A stretch of DNA of 64,000 nt from Pseudomonadota bacterium (GCA_027621915.1 JAQCAD010000008.1:1-64000), one strand, 5' to 3'; shown: positions 34,175-43,336, counted from the stretch's first letter. A program made the numbers and translations. Notes: generated by a model from the letters alone, not told the origin.

Positions 34175-35512
34175 ATGATTCTTCGCGCTACAGTTCTCGT
34201 TGTCGACGACGATCCTGATGTCCTTATGGCTGCCAGGCTGTTGCTGCAACAACATTTTGAGCACGTGCTTACGTCTCAGATTCCTGACGCTGTCGAGTCG
34301 ATGATGGCAAAGGGACATATCGACGTGTTTCTTGTCGATATGAATTTTGCGATAGGCCGCAACGCGGGCACGGAAGGCCTGCAGTTGCTTGAGCGAATTC
34401 TGGCGGCGGATCCTGACGCGGTTGTCGTGCTAATGACAGCTTTCGGAGATCTCAACACGGCTGTGCGCGCAATGCGTGATGGCGCAACGGACTTTATCTT
34501 GAAGCCGTGGCAAAACGACAAGCTGGTCGCGACCCTTAGTGTCGCCGCGAAGCTGCGGCAATCTCGTGCCACTGTTAACGCGTTAAGTGTCCTGCCGCCG
34601 CCCGACGAATTGATCGCTGTGTCTCCACAGATGCGTGAGTTAATGGGTGTCGTCGCCCGGGTTGCTCCGACGGACGCCAATGTCCTGATCAGAGGTGAGA
34701 ACGGGACGGGTAAGGAACTGGTTGCGCACGCCCTGCACAGGCAGTCGCGGAGGGCAGACAAGGTGATCGCTACGGTTGATCTCGGCGCTATCGCCTCAAG
34801 CCTTTTTGAAAGCGAACTGTTCGGTCATAAAAAGGGGGCATTCACTGATGCAATCAGTGATCGTGCGGGGCGATTCCAGGCTGCGGATCAGGGCACGCTT
34901 TTTCTTGATGAGATCGGCAACCTCCCGGCAGCATCACAATCCAAGTTGTTACGCGTTCTCGAAAGCAGGGAGGTCCTGCCGCTTGGTAGCGACCAGGCTA
35001 TCCCAATCGACGTGCGGTTGATCTCGGCTACGAATCAACCCCTCGAACAACTTGTAAACGATGGGGCCTTCCGCGAAGATCTACTGTACAGAATCAATAC
35101 TATCGAGATCGTGGTTCCACCTCTTCGTGAACGTGTTGATGATGTCGATGCACTTGTCAGCCATTTCATCAAGGTCTACTCCCGTAAATACCGGCTGACA
35201 GAGAAAACTGTAACGCCAGATGCGAGATCAGCTCTTCGCGCTCATGGCTGGCCCGGCAATGTTCGGGAGCTGTCACACGCCGTTGAGAGGGCACTTATCC
35301 TCAGCGATCACAATCAGCTGGATACGCCAGACTTCCGGCTTACCACTGGTTCCACGGTTACGGCACATAAATCACTCAACCTGGAGGCTACTGAGCGACG
35401 CATAGTAGCCGAGGCACTTGAAATAGCCGGCGGGAATATATCGCACGCAGCAGTGGCACTCGGGATAACTCGCGCGGCGCTTTACCGTCGCATCGCGAAG
35501 TTTGAGCTGTGA
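34175..35512 (+). CDS. NtrC-family sigma-54-dependent response regulator
   Basis: Two-component regulator of 445 residues that activates sigma-54 promoters. The receiver domain holds the acidic pocket DDD (11-13), phospho-acceptor Asp55, Thr88 and Lys110. The AAA+ domain has Walker A at 174-180 (GENGTGK), FLDEIGN as Walker B and the loop that normally reads GAFTGA as GAFTDA (221-226). A Fis-type helix-turn-helix closes the protein (GNISHAAVALGITRAALYRRI). ATG 34175 places the start directly before the receiver. The gene is divergent from the sigma-54 promoter of the HlyD-LolD-FtsX operon and overlaps its cognate kinase gene, so the circuit is self-contained. Confidence 0.92.
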   Translation: MILRATVLVVDDDPDVLMAARLLLQQHFEHVLTSQIPDAVESMMAKGHIDVFLVDMNFAIGRNAGTEGLQLLERILAADPDAVVVLMTAFGDLNTAVRAMRDGATDFILKPWQNDKLVATLSVAAKLRQSRATVNALSVLPPPDELIAVSPQMRELMGVVARVAPTDANVLIRGENGTGKELVAHALHRQSRRADKVIATVDLGAIASSLFESELFGHKKGAFTDAISDRAGRFQAADQGTLFLDEIGNLPAASQSKLLRVLESREVLPLGSDQAIPIDVRLISATNQPLEQLVNDGAFREDLLYRINTIEIVVPPLRERVDDVDALVSHFIKVYSRKYRLTEKTVTPDARSALRAHGWPGNVRELSHAVERALILSDHNQLDTPDFRLTTGSTVTAHKSLNLEATERRIVAEALEIAGGNISHAAVALGITRAALYRRIAKFEL

Positions 35513-36816
35513 AACGACACCATCGGGCACGATTTCGACTTCTGACAGTTGTTCAGATTGCACTGTTGATTACGAGTATTCTGCTTCTCGCCTGGTCCGT
35601 CATGAAGACGGAATTCATTGCTATCCCACTCGTAGTCGGATTTGCTGTGGGATTACAGACCATGGCGCTGCTGCGTCACGTCGAGGCACATGTTGATTCT
35701 CTCGAAGATTTTTTTTCCGCAGTGAACTATGAGGATTTTACGCGACGATTCATTGGGGACGATGTCGACACCGAGCTGAAAGAAGCTTTCAACCGGGTGC
35801 TGTCGAAATTCCAGGATGCGCGGGCAGAAAGAGAGTTACAGGCCAGTTACCTCGAAACAATCGTACGCCATGTGCCCATTCCTTTTATCGCAGCCAGGTC
35901 GGATGGTGCGGTTACTCTGGTTAACATCCCGGCGCGACAGTTGACAGGTTTGGCAGCTCTGACGCGCATTGACCAACTGGCTGAGCTGGATCTGGCACTG
36001 CCTGGACTGATGCGCTCCATCGAACCCGGCAGGCAACAATTGCTGCAAACGAAACTACGTGGTGTCCCGGCGGAGCTGCGAGTATCTGTATCGGAAATTC
36101 GGCTGGCTGCTGGCGTTGAACGTCTTTACTCGATCGAAAACCTGTCCGGCGAATTGACGGCCAGGGAAGCGAGCGCCTGGCGAAACCTGATTCGCGTATT
36201 AACACACGAGATAATGAACACGCTTACGCCGGTAACTTCTCTGGCACAAACCGCAGCAGGACTTCTGGACAATGCGGATGCAAAAGCCGACGTTCGGCTA
36301 TCGATCGAAACAATTGCCCGACGCAGCGAAGGGCTGATGACGTTCGTCCTTCGTTATCGTGAGCTTCTCAAGGTGCCGCAACCTGTCCCCACGATTGTGA
36401 GCGTTTTGGACACGCTGCAGGCTGTTCGAACGCTGATGTCTGATGAACTCGCACGTGTACAGGTCGTCATTGATGTAAGTCCCGAAACGCTGGAGGTATC
36501 TGCGGACGGAAACCTGCTGGACCAGGTGTTGCTCAACCTGGTGCGAAACTCGCTTGACGCGCTGAAAGACTCCGGGCAGCCACGACTTGAATTAAGTGGC
36601 CGGCTAAGCTTCGGACGGGTTCTCATTTGCGTCAGGGATAATGGGTGTGGAATCGACGAGGAAACAATCGCGCAAATCTTCGTGCCGTTTTTTACTACCA
36701 AACGAGAAGGAAGCGGCATCGGCCTAAGTTTGAGCCGTCAGATTATGACTGCGCATGGCGGCGAGATTGCCGTGGAAAGTGACACCAATGGTACGATAGC
36801 CAGACTGGTATTTTGA
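35509..36816 (+). CDS. Sensor histidine kinase, NtrY-like
   Basis: Membrane histidine kinase of 435 residues, predicted to phosphorylate the regulator encoded just upstream. Two hydrophobic helices near residues 10-29 and 36-54 leave almost no periplasmic loop. A HAMP/linker-like segment, a PAS-like region (about 115-210, with [18 protein letters not shown]) and the kinase core follow. The phospho-acceptor is His233 ([11 protein letters not shown]); ATP-binding boxes are [16 protein letters not shown] and GSGIGLSLS. The GTG start overlaps the regulator stop as GTGA. The short periplasmic loop suggests sensing within the membrane or cytoplasm, in keeping with envelope stress or cargo of the exporter. 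Confidence 0.9.
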   Translation: MKRHHRARFRLLTVVQIALLITSILLLAWSVMKTEFIAIPLVVGFAVGLQTMALLRHVEAHVDSLEDFFSAVNYEDFTRRFIGDDVDTELKEAFNRVLSKFQDARAERELQASYLETIVRHVPIPFIAARSDGAVTLVNIPARQLTGLAALTRIDQLAELDLALPGLMRSIEPGRQQLLQTKLRGVPAELRVSVSEIRLAAGVERLYSIENLSGELTAREASAWRNLIRVLTHEIMNTLTPVTSLAQTAAGLLDNADAKADVRLSIETIARRSEGLMTFVLRYRELLKVPQPVPTIVSVLDTLQAVRTLMSDELARVQVVIDVSPETLEVSADGNLLDQVLLNLVRNSLDALKDSGQPRLELSGRLSFGRVLICVRDNGCGIDEETIAQIFVPFFTTKREGSGIGLSLSRQIMTAHGGEIAVESDTNGTIARLVF

Positions 36817-36829
36817 CAAGGTACTTGGA

Positions 36830-37900
36830 ATGAACACCTATCTGCGAATTATGGCGACGTTCATTTTGTGCATTGCCTTCGGAACACAGCCGATGGCATC
36901 TCCACTCTTCGACGATGAAACGAGCCTGACTCTGACGATCGAAGCACCGATGCGTGATGTCATCATGAAGCGAGCGAGTAAGCCTGTGTTTGATACTGTC
37001 GTTCGCTTCAAAGACTCGTCGGGAACAACAATTGAACTGCACGGGCAATTGGCGCCGCGAGGGAATGCGAGACTTGAGGCGTGTGAGTTTCCACCATTGC
37101 AGCTTATCTTGAAGAAAAGTGAAACCAGGGGCACAGTTTTTGAGGGACAAGACGACCTGAAGATTGTCACTCAGTGCAATACAACCAGGGATGCCGAAAC
37201 GTGGCTGTTGCAGGAATACGGAATTTATCGGGCTTACAACATTGTCACGGATTATTCGTACCGGGTGCGTCGTCTTGAGGTGACCTATCTTGACAGCACC
37301 TCGTCGCGTTGGAGCCGTACGCAGCCTGCGTTCTTTATCGAGTCGACCGGCGAACTGGCAAAACGAATGCAGCTTGAAACGATCAGGCCGCCAGCCGTCG
37401 GGCCTGACCAGTTTAATAGAGCGGAACTTACTAATAACGTCTTGTTCCAATTACTTATTGCAAATACGGACTTTGCAATGAAGAAAGGCCCAACCGGTGA
37501 AGGCTGTTGTCACAACGGCCGGGTGCTGACAGAGCCCGGGCAGCAAAAAGACTGGGTCTTTGTGCCGTATGACTTCGATCAGGCCGGAATCATCAAAACG
37601 AACTATGCACTGCCCGATCAGAGGCTTGGTATCAGGGCTGTGACTACCCGCCTGTATCGGGGGTTTTGCTGGCAGAGCGATTATTTGCCCGCTGCGATGG
37701 ATCGATTCCGCGAACTCCGTGAAGAAATTACGACGGCACTGATTCCGCAAGAGGTGTCGCCAACCAGGCAAAAGCGGATAAAGGCCTATATTGGCGGGTT
37801 TTATAAAATTATTGACGATCCAAACGAAATGAAAAAGAGGATTGCAGATACGTGTCGTGGGCCGGATACGTATCCGATCAGAAAGACGAGAACATCCTGA
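36830..37900 (+). CDS. Secreted CotH-kinase-like protein of unknown function
   Basis: A 356-residue exported protein with a signal peptide (about 1-24). Motifs RGNARLEACEFPPLQL, FEGQDDLKIVTQC, ANTDFAMKKGP, EGCCHNGRVL and VPYDFDQAG follow the pattern of a widespread uncharacterised family. They also recall the N-T-D and D-F-D elements of spore-coat CotH protein kinases, so an atypical extracellular kinase fold is a reasonable but unproven idea. Cys residues in pairs suggest disulfides. It begins 13 nt after the histidine kinase and may share that transcript. The last 15 codons precede a small exported protein gene. Confidence 0.65.
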   Translation: MNTYLRIMATFILCIAFGTQPMASPLFDDETSLTLTIEAPMRDVIMKRASKPVFDTVVRFKDSSGTTIELHGQLAPRGNARLEACEFPPLQLILKKSETRGTVFEGQDDLKIVTQCNTTRDAETWLLQEYGIYRAYNIVTDYSYRVRRLEVTYLDSTSSRWSRTQPAFFIESTGELAKRMQLETIRPPAVGPDQFNRAELTNNVLFQLLIANTDFAMKKGPTGEGCCHNGRVLTEPGQQKDWVFVPYDFDQAGIIKTNYALPDQRLGIRAVTTRLYRGFCWQSDYLPAAMDRFRELREEITTALIPQEVSPTRQKRIKAYIGGFYKIIDDPNEMKKRIADTCRGPDTYPIRKTRTS

Positions 37901-37968
37901 TATTTGCGGCGGGACTGACATCATCGAAATCGATCGACGCCTCATTAATTAGCAAACGGAGTATTGAA

Positions 37969-38352
37969 ATGATTAGGAAGCCAGTCCAGGTTGTTGCTTG
38001 CAGTATGTTGTGTTTGTTTTTCACCGCTTCAAACAGCGAAATGCTTGTTGCCCAGTTTGAGGGAACGGGTAACAAGACAACCCTCGAATTTACGGCCGAG
38101 GCTCCGTGGATTCTCGACTGGCGAATCAACAGCGACTACAACAAGATGGTCTCTTTCGATCTGGACCTTATCGACGGCACTACAGGCGTATTGGTTGGCA
38201 ATATCAAAAGTGCAAAACAACTTGGCAATGGCGTCAGGTTGTTCGAAAAAGGCGGAAAATACAAATTTCGCATTAACGCCTCATTCATTCGCTGGCATCT
38301 TAAAGTTAAAGAGCTCACCGCCGAGGAAGCCAAGCTCTATACGCCGCGATGA
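37969..38352 (+). CDS. Small secreted beta-rich protein of unknown function
   Basis: A 127-residue protein with a Sec signal peptide (about residues 1-27). The mature domain is rich in beta strands and aromatics (FEGTGNKTTLEFTAEAPWILDWRIN, split by turns), resembling small periplasmic jelly-roll proteins. ACGGAG precedes ATG 37969, deciding the start over an in-frame codon 117 nt upstream that lies inside the preceding gene. It follows the CotH-like gene by 68 nt. No function can be given. Confidence 0.65.
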   Translation: MIRKPVQVVACSMLCLFFTASNSEMLVAQFEGTGNKTTLEFTAEAPWILDWRINSDYNKMVSFDLDLIDGTTGVLVGNIKSAKQLGNGVRLFEKGGKYKFRINASFIRWHLKVKELTAEEAKLYTPR

Positions 38353-38362
38353 CTCTTTAATC

Positions 38363-39460
38363 TTAAGAGTTGTAAACTTCCGTAAACACGCGATCGAAGG
38401 TTTCCAGATCTTCGAGTTTCCCCATGCTGACCCTTGAGTAGTTGGGATAGAGCTCGAAGCTGCCGCGAATCAGGATGTCACGCTCATTCATCCGTTTCTG
38501 GAATAGAGTGGCGTTCCGGCCAATATCTGCATAGACGAAATTTGCCTGCGACGGCAATGGCTCGATTCCGTTCTTGCGAAACGTTTCGTTAACCATGTTC
38601 CGGCCTTCAATGACTTTCGCGCGGGAGAACCGGATGAATTCGTCATCGTTGTAGCTGGCATATGCTGCTGCCAGCCCCGGACCGTTAGGCCAGGCCATGA
38701 CATGGCCGGAAATAATCGAGGCAAGATCCGGTCGCGCCATGCCATAACCGACACGCAACCCCGCCATACCGAATATTTTTGAGAACGTTCGCATGACAAC
38801 GACGTTTTCGTCCTCGCGTACAAGGTCAATCATAGACGTGTAGTCCGGTTCGTCCGTCAACTCGTTATAGGCTTCATCGATGATTACCGTCGCTTTCTTA
38901 CCGACCGTCCGGCAAAAATGCCGCAGCAAATCGCCATCCAGAGCCATGCCGGTCGGGTTGTTCGGGTTGCAGATGTATACGAGGCTGACGCCATCGTCGA
39001 CGGCTGCTGCCATTGCCTCGAGGTCGATGGACATGTCTTTGGCGAGCGGTACCGTTACCAGTTCGACACCCATTCTTATTGAATAGGCAATGTGATCCGT
39101 ATAGGTAAGCGCTGGCAGCAGTACCTTTCCTTTCTTTCCCCAGGCAACGAACGCGGCCTGCAGCGCTTCATTCGATCCGGACGAAAGGACCATGTTCTCG
39201 AGCGCAACTCCGTTTTTTGTGGAAATCGCGTTCAGGAGGTCGTCGGTAATCGATATCGGATAATAGGCGCCCATTTCGAGTGCTTTCGCGGCTGCCTTCA
39301 ATGCGCTTGCGCTCGGACCATACGGGTTCTCGTTGAAGCGTAACGCTATCTTTCCTGGCGGCGGCCCATGCTGGGCGAAAGTGCCTTGTGCAAATGCAAG
39401 GCTTACGGCTCCGCTGACCATTGCGCGCATCACATCGCGGCGGTTTAACTGCATAGGCAT
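38363..39460 (-). CDS. HisC-like PLP aminotransferase with Tat signal
   Basis: Fold-type I aminotransferase of the histidinol-phosphate aminotransferase group, 365 residues. The PLP lysine is Lys228 in TFSKIFGMAGLRVGY, with CNPNNPTG and IIDEAYNE earlier. The N-terminus is a good twin-arginine signal: NRRDVM, a hydrophobic stretch and an AQ-HG cleavage-like site near residue 30. Export by Tat fits a cofactor-containing protein folded before transport. Histidine biosynthesis is therefore unlikely; a periplasmic role in breakdown or racemisation of amino acids is suggested. The gene is alone on its strand, next to alaX. Confidence 0.85.
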   Translation of the reverse strand: MPMQLNRRDVMRAMVSGAVSLAFAQGTFAQHGPPPGKIALRFNENPYGPSASALKAAAKALEMGAYYPISITDDLLNAISTKNGVALENMVLSSGSNEALQAAFVAWGKKGKVLLPALTYTDHIAYSIRMGVELVTVPLAKDMSIDLEAMAAAVDDGVSLVYICNPNNPTGMALDGDLLRHFCRTVGKKATVIIDEAYNELTDEPDYTSMIDLVREDENVVVMRTFSKIFGMAGLRVGYGMARPDLASIISGHVMAWPNGPGLAAAYASYNDDEFIRFSRAKVIEGRNMVNETFRKNGIEPLPSQANFVYADIGRNATLFQKRMNERDILIRGSFELYPNYSRVSMGKLEDLETFDRVFTEVYNS

Positions 39461-39506
39461 ATTCTCGTTCCTCGGAATTCATTCGCGGCCAAGGCCAGCG
39501 GAGAAA

Positions 39507-40208
39507 TCACTGATCCAGCAATATTGAAACCCTGCGATTTCGTTTACCTTTCTTCTCAACTTTTCCCACCTTAAACCTGCCCACCTCCCCCGTCGACCGG
39601 AGGTGTGTACCGCCACAGGGTTGTAAATCGACGTCCCCGATTTCCAGCAATCGAACTTTCCCGGCACCCTTCGGCGGTTGCACGGACATCGTCCTGACCA
39701 GTTCCGGCTGTGCCTCGAGTTCCGCGTCAGAAATCCAGCGGCAGGTGACCGGATGATTTGCGTCTACCAGTGCCTGAACGTTCAGAGTGACCTGCTCTTT
39801 GTCGACCGTGTCCTCCATATCGAAATCCAGTCGGCTCCTGTCGGCGGAAATGTTGCCGCCCGTGACGCCGTACTTGAGAACGGACCCAAGCAGATGCAAG
39901 GCTGTGTGCATGCGCATATGCAGGTAGCGCCGGTCCCAGTCGAGAGTCGCAATCACTGCCGTTCCCACCGGCGGCAAGGCAACTCCGTCAGCGACCAGAT
40001 GGCATATTGCGCCGTCTTCACCATAGCGAGTGTCTACGATTGTGGCGTCACCAGCTTCCCAGCTGATTCGTCCGGTGTCGCCGGGTTGTCCGCCACCCAT
40101 AGGGTAGAACACGGTCCGGTCCAGCACGATCGCACCCTCGCCGGCAGCTATGACAGTTGCTTCGCACTCCCTTAAATAGGAATCCTCTCTGAATAATTGT
40201 TCGCTCAT
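39507..40208 (-). CDS. alaX: Alanyl-tRNA editing protein AlaX
   Basis: Free-standing trans-editing enzyme that deacylates mischarged Ser- or Gly-tRNA(Ala). The 233 residues match the AlaRS editing domain: zinc ligands His-x3-His in MHTALHL and Cys-x3-His in PCGGTHL, along with the N-terminal FYPMGGGQPGDTG motif. GTG 40214 lies two codons upstream; ATG 40208 is taken. It is divergent from dapF, 82 nt apart. AlaX in this length class has the glycine-rich element and lacks the C-Ala extension, so it is type I/II. Confidence 0.9.
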   Translation of the reverse strand: MSEQLFREDSYLRECEATVIAAGEGAIVLDRTVFYPMGGGQPGDTGRISWEAGDATIVDTRYGEDGAICHLVADGVALPPVGTAVIATLDWDRRYLHMRMHTALHLLGSVLKYGVTGGNISADRSRLDFDMEDTVDKEQVTLNVQALVDANHPVTCRWISDAELEAQPELVRTMSVQPPKGAGKVRLLEIGDVDLQPCGGTHLRSTGEVGRFKVGKVEKKGKRNRRVSILLDQ

Positions 40209-40290
40209 CGACACGATCTTTCGGCACGGGATGGGATCAAATGTACTCTATAATCGTGCAACGTTCACGAAACGAGCACGGTTCGACCAC

Positions 40291-41151
40291 ATGACTCAAG
40301 CTCCATATTTTGGCACGACTCCGTCGGGCCGCTTTTTTGTCAAAATGCATGGCCTGCAAAATCACTTCGTTATTACCGATGCACGCAGTGAGGAATACCG
40401 GCCGTCTGACGACGAGATTATTCGTATCTGCGATCAGAAGACGGGCATTGGCGGCGATCAGTTGCTGATCATTCAACCACCGACCGAAGTGGGGCGCGCC
40501 GGTGCGGCGAGCGCATTCATGCGAATTTTGAATGTGGATGCGCGCGAAGTAGAGGCTTGCGGCAATGCCACCCGATGTGTCGCCTGGCTGCTGATGGAAG
40601 AAGAGGGGAGCGATGAAATTACCCTCGAGACACTGGCCGGGGTGATTGCATGTAAAAAAACCGGAGAACGGGAAGTCAGTTGTGCAATGGGCCGAGTTTC
40701 GATGAATTGGCAGGATGTGCCACTCTCCGAAGATCGCGACACGCTCCATCTGAATCTCGGCCAGGGGCCGCTCCGTGACGGTGTGGCGCTCAACATTGGC
40801 AATCCGCATGTCGTTTTTTTCGTTGGCGACACAGACACCGTTGATATCGAATCGATAGCGCCGGGCATTCAGACGGACGCGCTCTTCCCCGACCAGGTGA
40901 ACGTAGGCGTTGCGACAATCGAATCGAGCAGTCATATGTCGCTCAAGGTGTACGAGCGAGGCGCGGGTTTGACCATGGCTTGCGGTAGTGGTGCATGCGC
41001 GGCTGTCTATGCTGCAATTGCGCGAGGCCTGACGGACAAGAACACGATGACAGTCAGCATGCCAGCTGGCGATATGCATATCGAAATTCGTGCGGATGGC
41101 AATGCCATCATGACCGGGCCCGTGGAATTTTGTTTTTCGGGCTTCTATTAA
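40291..41151 (+). CDS. dapF: Diaminopimelate epimerase
   Basis: Cofactor-free epimerase of 286 residues, converting LL- to meso-diaminopimelate in lysine and peptidoglycan synthesis. The catalytic cysteine pair is Cys90 (EACGNATR) and Cys231 (ACGSGACA). The N-terminal signature reads KMHGLQNHFVITD, where KMHGLGNDF is usual, so Gly-to-Gln and Asp-to-His changes are present near the substrate pocket. The rest (TGIGGDQLL, NIGNPHVVFF) is standard. It stands beside two short-chain dehydrogenases and not with other lysine genes, so action on another diamino or hydroxyproline-type substrate is not excluded. ATG 40291 is preferred over the frame from 40231. Confidence 0.88.
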   Translation: MTQAPYFGTTPSGRFFVKMHGLQNHFVITDARSEEYRPSDDEIIRICDQKTGIGGDQLLIIQPPTEVGRAGAASAFMRILNVDAREVEACGNATRCVAWLLMEEEGSDEITLETLAGVIACKKTGEREVSCAMGRVSMNWQDVPLSEDRDTLHLNLGQGPLRDGVALNIGNPHVVFFVGDTDTVDIESIAPGIQTDALFPDQVNVGVATIESSSHMSLKVYERGAGLTMACGSGACAAVYAAIARGLTDKNTMTVSMPAGDMHIEIRADGNAIMTGPVEFCFSGFY

Positions 41152-41227
41152 TTGCGAGGACTGCTTTGTCGCCGAAAGCAGGTGTTAGAGTGATAGAGTT
41201 CTGAAGATTGAGTGCAAGGGGTGACTG

Positions 41228-41992
41228 ATGCGCGGTTTGAAAGGTAAAAACGTACTGGTAACTGGTGGAGCCAGCGGCATAGGCGAAGCGACCGCCGTGC
41301 GTTTCCTGGAAGAGGGATGCGCCGTTTGCGTCCTTGACAGCAGCGCAAAAGCGCGTACCCGGGTTGCCCGGGACCTGCCGGAATTGAGCGGGGTTATCGA
41401 CGCCGATGTATCGAGCATGGAACAGGTGCACCGGGCATTCGCGGAGGCAGTTGATTGCATGGGCTCGGTCGACGTGCTGATCAACAACGCCGGAATCAGC
41501 ATCCGTCATGGCTTCCTCGATATCACGCCAGCGGAGTGGGACAATGTGCTGGACGTCAACCTGAAGGGCGTATTCCATATCGCACAGACCGCCGCTCGTC
41601 ACATGATGAATAAAGGCTCCGGCGTGATTCTCAACACCGCCTCAACGGCAGGCACGACAGGATACCCGCACTACGCCGATTACAGTGCCAGCAAGGGTGG
41701 CGTGATCGGGTTGACGAAGGCGATGGCACTGGAGCTGGCGCCCATCGTACGGGTGAACGCGATATCTCCGGGATATGTGCTTACTCCGATGCAACGAGCC
41801 GAGTACACCGACGCAATGCTTGACGCCGTGAACAGCAAGATCCCGATGCGACGCCACGCAAAGCCCGCTGAGATTGCCGCATTGTTTGCGTTCCTTGCCT
41901 CCGAGGACGCCGCGTTTGCCACCGGCCACGTTTATGTGATGGATGGCGCAGAAACGACCGGGGGCCTTTGCAGCCAGTGGGCCCACGAATAA
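41228..41992 (+). CDS. Short-chain dehydrogenase/reductase (NAD-type)
   Basis: Classical SDR oxidoreductase, 254 residues, cytoplasmic. The cofactor loop is TGGASGIG (12-19). Asp37 after the second strand points to NAD(H). NNAG (87-90) and the catalytic Ser139, Tyr152 and Lys156 (YSASK) are intact. The gene starts 76 nt after dapF and is followed by a second SDR of similar sequence and length, presumably a duplicate with different specificity. Substrates of this group are mostly sugar acids, steroids or hydroxy-acids, and none is indicated here. Confidence 0.9.
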   Translation: MRGLKGKNVLVTGGASGIGEATAVRFLEEGCAVCVLDSSAKARTRVARDLPELSGVIDADVSSMEQVHRAFAEAVDCMGSVDVLINNAGISIRHGFLDITPAEWDNVLDVNLKGVFHIAQTAARHMMNKGSGVILNTASTAGTTGYPHYADYSASKGGVIGLTKAMALELAPIVRVNAISPGYVLTPMQRAEYTDAMLDAVNSKIPMRRHAKPAEIAALFAFLASEDAAFATGHVYVMDGAETTGGLCSQWAHE

Positions 41993-42053
41993 GTTTCTTA
42001 AACATGGCCCGCGGTACCACGTTTCTATCAATCGACATCAGAAGGCTAAAAGA

Positions 42054-42815
42054 ATGAGACTGGAAGGAAAGGTAGCTTTGATCACCGGAGGCACTTCGGG
42101 AATAGGCGAAGCCACTGCTGTGCGCTTCGCACACGAGGGGGCGTCAGTCGCGATCACCGGGCGCGATGCCGATCGTGGCGAGCGGGTAGTTCAGACAATC
42201 ATCGCAAATGGTGGCGAGGCGCTGTTCGTTCGCTCCGATGTGCGATTTGCCGACGAGTGTCGGCAAGCCGTCGAACAAACCCTCGAACGCTTTGGCAGGA
42301 TTGACGTGTTGTTCAACAACGCCGGCGTATTCCATCCGCGAACCGTCCCCGAGTGCACGGAAGAGGAGTGGGATGAGACTATCGACTCCAGTCTCAAAGG
42401 CGCTTTTTTAATGTCGAAATTCGTCCTGCCCTCGATGATCGAACGCGGCAGCGGTTCGATCATCCACACCAGTTCCGGCTGGGGAATCCTGGGAGGCAAC
42501 AAGGCGGCCGCGTACTGCGCCGCCAAAGGCGGCCTGGTCGTGATGACCAAAGCCATGGCAATCGATCATGGGCCCGACGGGATTCGCGTGAACTGCGTAT
42601 GCCCCGGCGACGTGCTGACGCCCATGTTGCCCGATGATGCCGCCAAGCGTGGCATGTCCTGGGACGATTACGCGGTCGGCGCCGCCGACCGACCACTCGG
42701 TCGCATCGGTACGGCAGATGACATCGCTAATGCGGTGCTGTTTCTGGCGTCCGATGAAGCCTCGTTCGTAACCGGCGAGGCGCTTGTCGTTGATGGTGGG
42801 GGCGTCGCCGGCTAA
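42054..42815 (+). CDS. Short-chain dehydrogenase/reductase (probably NADP-type)
   Basis: Second classical SDR, 253 residues. It has TGGTSGIG (11-18), Arg37 in ITGRD at the end of the second strand (an NADP(H) hallmark), NNAG (88-91), Ser140/Ser141, Tyr154 and Lys158. GAAGG lies 10 nt before ATG 42054, which excludes the long extension overlapping the first SDR gene. A pair with opposite cofactor preferences could interconvert two epimeric alcohols by way of a ketone. That is inference only. Confidence 0.9.
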   Translation: MRLEGKVALITGGTSGIGEATAVRFAHEGASVAITGRDADRGERVVQTIIANGGEALFVRSDVRFADECRQAVEQTLERFGRIDVLFNNAGVFHPRTVPECTEEEWDETIDSSLKGAFLMSKFVLPSMIERGSGSIIHTSSGWGILGGNKAAAYCAAKGGLVVMTKAMAIDHGPDGIRVNCVCPGDVLTPMLPDDAAKRGMSWDDYAVGAADRPLGRIGTADDIANAVLFLASDEASFVTGEALVVDGGGVAG

Positions 42816-42868
42816 GGAAACGGGCCGACACACGCAAATTGAATCGAAACTTGTTGACGGAGCATCAT

Positions 42869-43336
42869 GTGAATTCTGATCGCGTAAACCGATGGCTTAC
42901 GCTCGGTGCAAATCTTGGCGTATTGGTCGGTATTGTTCTCCTGATTGTGGAACTGAATCAGAACCGGGACATGATGCGGGCACAAACCCGCCACGATCTC
43001 GCCGCGGGAATTGTCGACCTGCTTCAGGTTGCAGCCAGCAATGAGCAACTTGCCGACGTCATGTACCGGGCAGAATCGGGCGGGGAATTGACGCCGAGAG
43101 AGTTGTACCAGTTTGAAGCTCGCGCTAACGCGCTTTTTCGTTATTGGGAGGATGCCCACTACCAGTATCGTATGGGTCTGTACGACGAAATTGAATTTGG
43201 GAAACAACTCGGCGCGTGGAGGAATTCCTTTGCCAAGTCCGGCCGGCAGGTAACATATTGGTGCAGAGTTCGATTACTCTACTCACCCGAATTCATGATC
43301 GAAATGGATGGCCTGATACCCGACGGCGCTTGTTGA
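42869..43336 (+). CDS. Single-pass membrane protein of unknown function
   Basis: A 155-residue protein with one transmembrane helix near its start (about 10-30, NRWLTLGANLGVLVGIVLLIVELNQN), then a charged helical region with YRFEARANALFRYWEDAHYQYR-like content. The GTG at 42869 is chosen, with GGAG 6 nt upstream; an upstream TTG adds only ten unlikely residues. I recognise it as a widespread uncharacterised marine family without a known role. It lies between an SDR gene and an M20 peptidase gene on the same strand. Confidence 0.65.
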   Translation: MNSDRVNRWLTLGANLGVLVGIVLLIVELNQNRDMMRAQTRHDLAAGIVDLLQVAASNEQLADVMYRAESGGELTPRELYQFEARANALFRYWEDAHYQYRMGLYDEIEFGKQLGAWRNSFAKSGRQVTYWCRVRLLYSPEFMIEMDGLIPDGAC

